In this document: one piece after another, positions 58,901 to 61,039 of the stretch
Position numbering within the stretch: position 1 is the first letter of the stretch
Layout: every line of letters begins with the position of its first letter
Source: a virus
Reading direction: 5' to 3' (one strand)
DNA length: 61,039 nt
IMG/VR virus record: IMGVR_UViG_3300037193_001461
Coordinates: 1-61,039 of that record
Made by a program: the position numbers and the translations under genes
Notes under the pieces: model-generated
The model's input: only the letters and a program-made list of their open reading frames with translations
Told to the model about the DNA's origin: nothing
The model's database searches: none

Positions 58901-60285
58901 TTGGCGATGGAGTCCATGACCGACGACTTGCCGTTGGACCCACCGCCCTGGCAGATGAGGATCACGTCGTCCGGCGGTGTGTGCCCGGTGATGGCCTGGC
59001 CGTTGCGGATCTGGAACCAGTCGCGGGAGTCGTCCGGGACGGCCTCCAGTGCAGTGGTCCAGTCGGGGTGTACGGCGCCCTTCACGTAGTCACACCCGGT
59101 GATCTTTGTCATCAGCCGGTCCGGGTCGTGGGGCGTCAAGACGCCGCTGCGCAGATCCAGGATGCCGTTCTGGCAGTTGATCACGTCCGGGTCGTAGTCG
59201 AAGTCGTTGGCATCGGCCAGGACCCCGCTGACACCCCGGGCCAGCTTCAGCAAGTTGCCCAGCTTGGAGGCTGAAAGGGCGCCCTTCCACCCGTCCAACT
59301 GAGAGCGCAGGTCCTTGCCCCCGCGCATCTCTTCCAGGGTCCGGTCCCACCCCGCACGGACCCACAGCCGGATCTCCTCCAGCACCTGGGCGTCCGGGCA
59401 CTCAGCCCACACCTTGCCGTCCCAGTTCATCCACCCGAGGCCGGAGGCCCACCGGTAGTGACCCTCCAGGGCTTCCATGCACAGCTTCTCGACCAGAACG
59501 GCATCGCTGAACGCGGCGTCCCGGGTGTTGTCGGACGGCACTTCCACCGTGGCCGCGTCCCGCAGGCCCTGGAGCGTACCGCCGGCGTGGAAGTAGTCGT
59601 CCACACCCTTGACCTGAGCCCCGTTCACTTCCTCCGGGACGATCAGGTAATAGACGTTCTCCACCCGCCGGGTCTCCAGCCACCGGCCCAAGCGGACCAT
59701 GGCGGAGAGTACGTCGGACTTGCGTCGGGCATCCGCATCGAAGCAGATGATCACGTTGCGGCCTTTGAGGGGGACGTCCTCCCAATCGCCGAGCGTGCCG
59801 AGGGTTCCGCGAAAATTGAATACCCCGGACAAGGTGACAACGGCGAGGCCCTTGGACGCGAGAGCGTCCGCCTTTTTGATCCCTTCCGTGATCCACAACG
59901 GGGTCTCACGGAGCTTCTGGAGATCGGTCGGGCGGACGAGGTGCGCCACCGCCGGCGGGATGTCCAGGCGCGGCTTCCCCACCGGGGTCGCGTACTTCAC
60001 CCTCTTCTCGTTGTACGCCTGCGGCTCACCGGGCTTGAACATAGCTCCGATGCGTTCACCGGTAACCCGGTACATCGGCAGGAGCAGGCCCGGAAACGCG
60101 CTCTCCTCGCGCCAGGCCCAGACGGGGATCTTCTCCTGGCGCAGCCGTGCGCGGTCCTCGTCGGTGCCGTAGAGGGTCTCGTAGCCCCGGGCGTCGCGCA
60201 CCTCGGGGCTGATCTCGCTCGCGTCCAGCTCGGCCAGATGATGGTCCGACAACTGCCCCGCGTTCGCTTCCACGTACGTGGTCAT
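55927..60285 (-). CDS. primase/SF3 helicase fused to 3'-5' exonuclease and family A DNA polymerase
   Basis: 1452 residues. ~1-235: DUF3854/TOPRIM-like domain (LWITEGIKKADALASKGLAV, VIICFDADARRK). ~250-400: D5_N. ~440-560: SF3 ATPase, Walker A CQGGGSNGKSS near 445-455. ~735-800: Pro-rich linker (VPPVPPTPYNRE) encoded by the second inverted-repeat element. ~820-960: DnaQ-like exonuclease (LIGFDIESHSA). ~1230-1450: PolA palm (ICFDLDQVDMRAIAGH, GWNYGMSVKGIANSG, VVHDEVVL). Usually two genes in actinophages. Preceded by two copies of GACCAAGGAA. Confidence 0.9.
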   Translation of the reverse strand: MTTYVEANAGQLSDHHLAELDASEISPEVRDARGYETLYGTDEDRARLRQEKIPVWAWREESAFPGLLLPMYRVTGERIGAMFKPGEPQAYNEKRVKYATPVGKPRLDIPPAVAHLVRPTDLQKLRETPLWITEGIKKADALASKGLAVVTLSGVFNFRGTLGTLGDWEDVPLKGRNVIICFDADARRKSDVLSAMVRLGRWLETRRVENVYYLIVPEEVNGAQVKGVDDYFHAGGTLQGLRDAATVEVPSDNTRDAAFSDAVLVEKLCMEALEGHYRWASGLGWMNWDGKVWAECPDAQVLEEIRLWVRAGWDRTLEEMRGGKDLRSQLDGWKGALSASKLGNLLKLARGVSGVLADANDFDYDPDVINCQNGILDLRSGVLTPHDPDRLMTKITGCDYVKGAVHPDWTTALEAVPDDSRDWFQIRNGQAITGHTPPDDVILICQGGGSNGKSSVMDSIAKAAGKKGGYHTAVSDKALLGNASDGHSTEMMPFMGARLAVLEETPEAKRLDVTRVKKLAGTEQITARKIRQDNITFATTHSLIINTNFKPLVDETDHGTWRRLAMLCFPFTFRKPGEACTGPNDKVGDPNLRQRLRTDERVAEAVLAWLVDGARNWYAADMIMPAPPKRVEEDTLEWRKESDLILSFIGDCLRFDWNSHILAKELHEVFNKYLADKGHREWTDRTFVGRFGSHDECARNSVQRKKIRAREGRSTLGFMEPTGVNYYAWLGVRFQDPNEKDEVNPGEDDGVPPVPPTPYNRETDSPIGVTGAHGTGGTAAIPGPLDDPFAGDPFAEAEPDHAPVAPIPAPSPAPEAETTQPRAGGLIGFDIESHSAKRLHTHTDLGGDPYVKLSGYITEDGTEVVVNSVEELIKRLEDADEIYGHNLLGFDLMALARHHGADYDRLAAKTVDTLRWAQTVDPPGAAHEKPWATKGYYGLDALAERLGMPGKTDDLKALAFKHGPEEIDGQKLTREEREEIGYGRIPADDPEYRAYFSGDLKATRGVRRTLGEPTPYLKREMRVAHIQHRPTLTGWKVDVPVLRGLVDAEADKRRQSLEWLHENCGVPLTRSVGKGRGKNRVFTDEPIKSPLSTTEGREAIIRAFADRGATSYPQTASGLISLNKDALGEGSYMRGKGADAKQIPGMLNPNALRFFSERGADVDALREMCGHIVTVTSSVQKYQEIMDHLVGDRIHPQVGDLQGAGRWAYVRPSVTNMAKRGGKVHQRRPLIADDGHVLICFDLDQVDMRAIAGHCQDPAYMQNFAPGADAHSMVAETVFGTSEGEWREYAKRIGHGWNYGMSVKGIANSGVEMELAQKFDDQMNAQYPVLCAWRQEVRERAAAGELLDNGFGRLMRCNPDRAWTQAPALMGQGGARDIMCSALLRLVDMIPEALEWLRCVVHDEVVLCVPEHMAEGVKEAVLEAFTFEFKGVPITAGASKAARDWASCYAKD
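57951..58040. repeat. element B: ~90-bp iteron/inverted-repeat element inside the primase-polymerase gene
   Basis: Perfect 16-bp outer inverted repeat: TGTACCGCCTGTACCG (57952-57967) and CGGTACAGGCGGTACA (58021-58036), each a pair of 9-bp-spaced GTACCG units. The 53-bp AT-richer core carries CTCCGGTAAC/GTTATACGGAG and the 12-bp palindrome CTCCTATAGGAG. Homologous to 11541-11630. It encodes about residues 750-778 of the fusion protein's linker. Confidence 0.85.
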
Positions 60286-60338
60286 CGGTTTCCTGCTTCC
60301 TTGGTCAGTGCTTCCTTGGTCTGCGGGGGTGTGGGCAC

Positions 60339-60821
60339 TTACTCTCTCCTCCCCTTCCGGCCGGCCGGGCGCCGACGATCGGACCAGGCAGCGTTAGCTG
60401 CGTCCCACGCCGGTGCGAACCTGGCCCCGGTCCACATGCGGTGGACGTCGGCGACAAGGCCGGTCGGGTGCCAGACGCGGACGGTGTGATCCCGTCCGCA
60501 GACGTCTCCCCGGCGGTGCAGGCCGCGCACCGTGAACAGCATCAGGCCGCTTGCCGTCACCGTGCCCGCCCAGCGCGGATCGTCAAAGGTATCCGCGAGC
60601 GGCTTTATCTCCATCCACGCCTGGTCAGCGCCCTGATGGGGCCGTACGCGGAAGTCCGGCAGGTACCCCCGGGCTCCGATGCGGTACGCCTGCGGCTCGT
60701 ACTCCCACGGGATGCCCGCGTGCTCGAAGAAGACAATCCACCGGGCTTCCAGCCGCGAACGTGTGGTGACCCCGTGCACGGTCGTCGGGATCGGCTTGAC
60801 GGCCTGGTAGATGGGGTTCAC
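60339..60821 (-). CDS. PD-(D/E)XK nuclease-like protein
   Basis: 160 residues from GTG 60821 (VNPIYQAV), overlapping the upstream HTH gene's stop (GTGA). TTRSRLEARWIVFFEHAGIPWEYEPQAYRIG, then GYLPDFRV and WMEIKP give the pattern E...PD-x(n)-ExK of restriction-like nucleases. Similar small proteins in actinophages are annotated as endonucleases or Holliday-junction resolvases. C-terminus basic. Located just ahead of the replication fusion, so probably recombination or replication repair. Confidence 0.75.
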   Translation of the reverse strand: MNPIYQAVKPIPTTVHGVTTRSRLEARWIVFFEHAGIPWEYEPQAYRIGARGYLPDFRVRPHQGADQAWMEIKPLADTFDDPRWAGTVTASGLMLFTVRGLHRRGDVCGRDHTVRVWHPTGLVADVHRMWTGARFAPAWDAANAAWSDRRRPAGRKGRRE

Positions 60822-61039
60822 GACGCCCTGCCAGTGGCCGCCGGCGACTGGGCCGCGTGGCTGACGACGATCGGCGTGTTGCGCGTGGCCAGCCACGCCT
60901 CGGACTCGGCCTCGGAGATCCACACTCGGCCGTTGCCCGTCTTGTGCTTGGTCAGCGGGACGTCCGGGTCGTCGAGCCACCGGTACACGGACCCCGTATG
61001 GACCTCGTGACGGGCCGCTACCTGGGCGACCGTCAGAAA
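60818..61039 (-). CDS. excisionase/MerR-like HTH protein, 5' partial
   Basis: 74 codons to the TGA at 60818-60820; the start lies beyond the window. TVAQVAARHEVHTGSVYRWLDD is a winged helix-turn-helix of Xis/BldC type, followed by a wing (GNGRVWISEAESEAWLATR). Could be an excisionase for the integrase or a small regulator of the replication genes. Confidence 0.72.
   Translation of the reverse strand, partial: FLTVAQVAARHEVHTGSVYRWLDDPDVPLTKHKTGNGRVWISEAESEAWLATRNTPIVVSHAAQSPAATGRAS

Noticed and set aside
57883-59274. Plus-strand frame opposite the helicase part
   Set aside because: Shadow of the replication gene; no recognisable domain.

Overview
The window is a stretch of a GC-rich, tailed actinobacteriophage genome. 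It carries a long leftward (minus-strand) structural block (terminase, portal, MuF/protease, capsid, connectors, tail tube, tape measure, minor tail, lysis), a tyrosine integrase, ParA/ParB-like partition genes, a WhiB protein and several protein families typical of Streptomyces phages and plasmids (DUF3560, DUF6766-like, DUF6085-like, Rpf/NlpC/LysM). Third-position GC bias, GTG starts and 4-base ATGA/GTGA stop-start overlaps all point to a Streptomyces (or near relative) host. Genes run off both ends (a DUF262-type protein at the left, a small HTH protein at the right), so this is a fragment or an arbitrarily opened genome. No bacterial housekeeping gene, IS element or CRISPR array was seen.

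Layout. 1-1.8 kb: plus-strand accessory genes and a tRNA-like 3' end. 1.9-3.5 kb: parB-like and parA, minus. 3.6-5.9 kb: plus-strand accessory genes (DUF3560, WhiB with an extra zinc ribbon). 6.1-12.1 kb, minus: glycosyltransferase, amidase endolysin, holin-like membrane proteins, three paralogous tail proteins. 12.1-31.9 kb, minus: minor tail protein, tape measure with a lytic transglycosylase, tail chaperones with a -1 frameshift, connectors, a fibre-like protein, tail tube, capsid, a 2H-phosphoesterase/MuF/protease fusion and the portal. 31.9-36.7 kb: small regulatory and accessory genes (Gp88-like, GIY-YIG-like, GntR). 36.9-38.0 kb: integrase, plus. 38.0-47.8 kb, minus: small membrane proteins, a stand-alone SF3 helicase, large terminase, secreted Rpf-like lysin, triple-HTH regulator, sugar-nucleotide epimerase, small terminase. 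47.8-52.7 kb: a tightly overlapped 7-deazaguanine DNA-modification operon (ParB-like, two tandem DpdA-like transglycosylases, QueC, QueD, QueE, FolE). 52.9-55.9 kb: small zinc-ribbon and coiled-coil proteins. 55.9-61.0 kb: a 1452-residue primase/helicase/exonuclease/DNA polymerase fusion, a PD-(D/E)XK nuclease and a partial HTH gene.

How it works together. FolE-QueD-QueE-QueC should make preQ0 from GTP, and the two DpdA-like enzymes should exchange guanine in phage DNA for it, which would hide the DNA from host restriction. Integrase plus ParAB suggests a stable prophage or plasmid-like state. Seven copies of one promoter (-35 TTGTCC-like, 17-18 bp, -10 inside the palindrome TGATTTAATTAAGTCA) look like a shared operator regulon. 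A second promoter class (TTGGCG-like, 17 bp, TACCRT) precedes capsid, Rpf and other genes. A conserved 10-mer GACCAAGGAA precedes many start codons.

The most unusual DNA structure is a ~90-bp iteron-bearing inverted-repeat element present twice: once between genes at 11.5 kb, and once embedded in frame in the linker of the primase-polymerase gene at 58.0 kb. By analogy with the lambda origin inside gene O and with P4 ori/crr, it is a candidate pair of replication origins.
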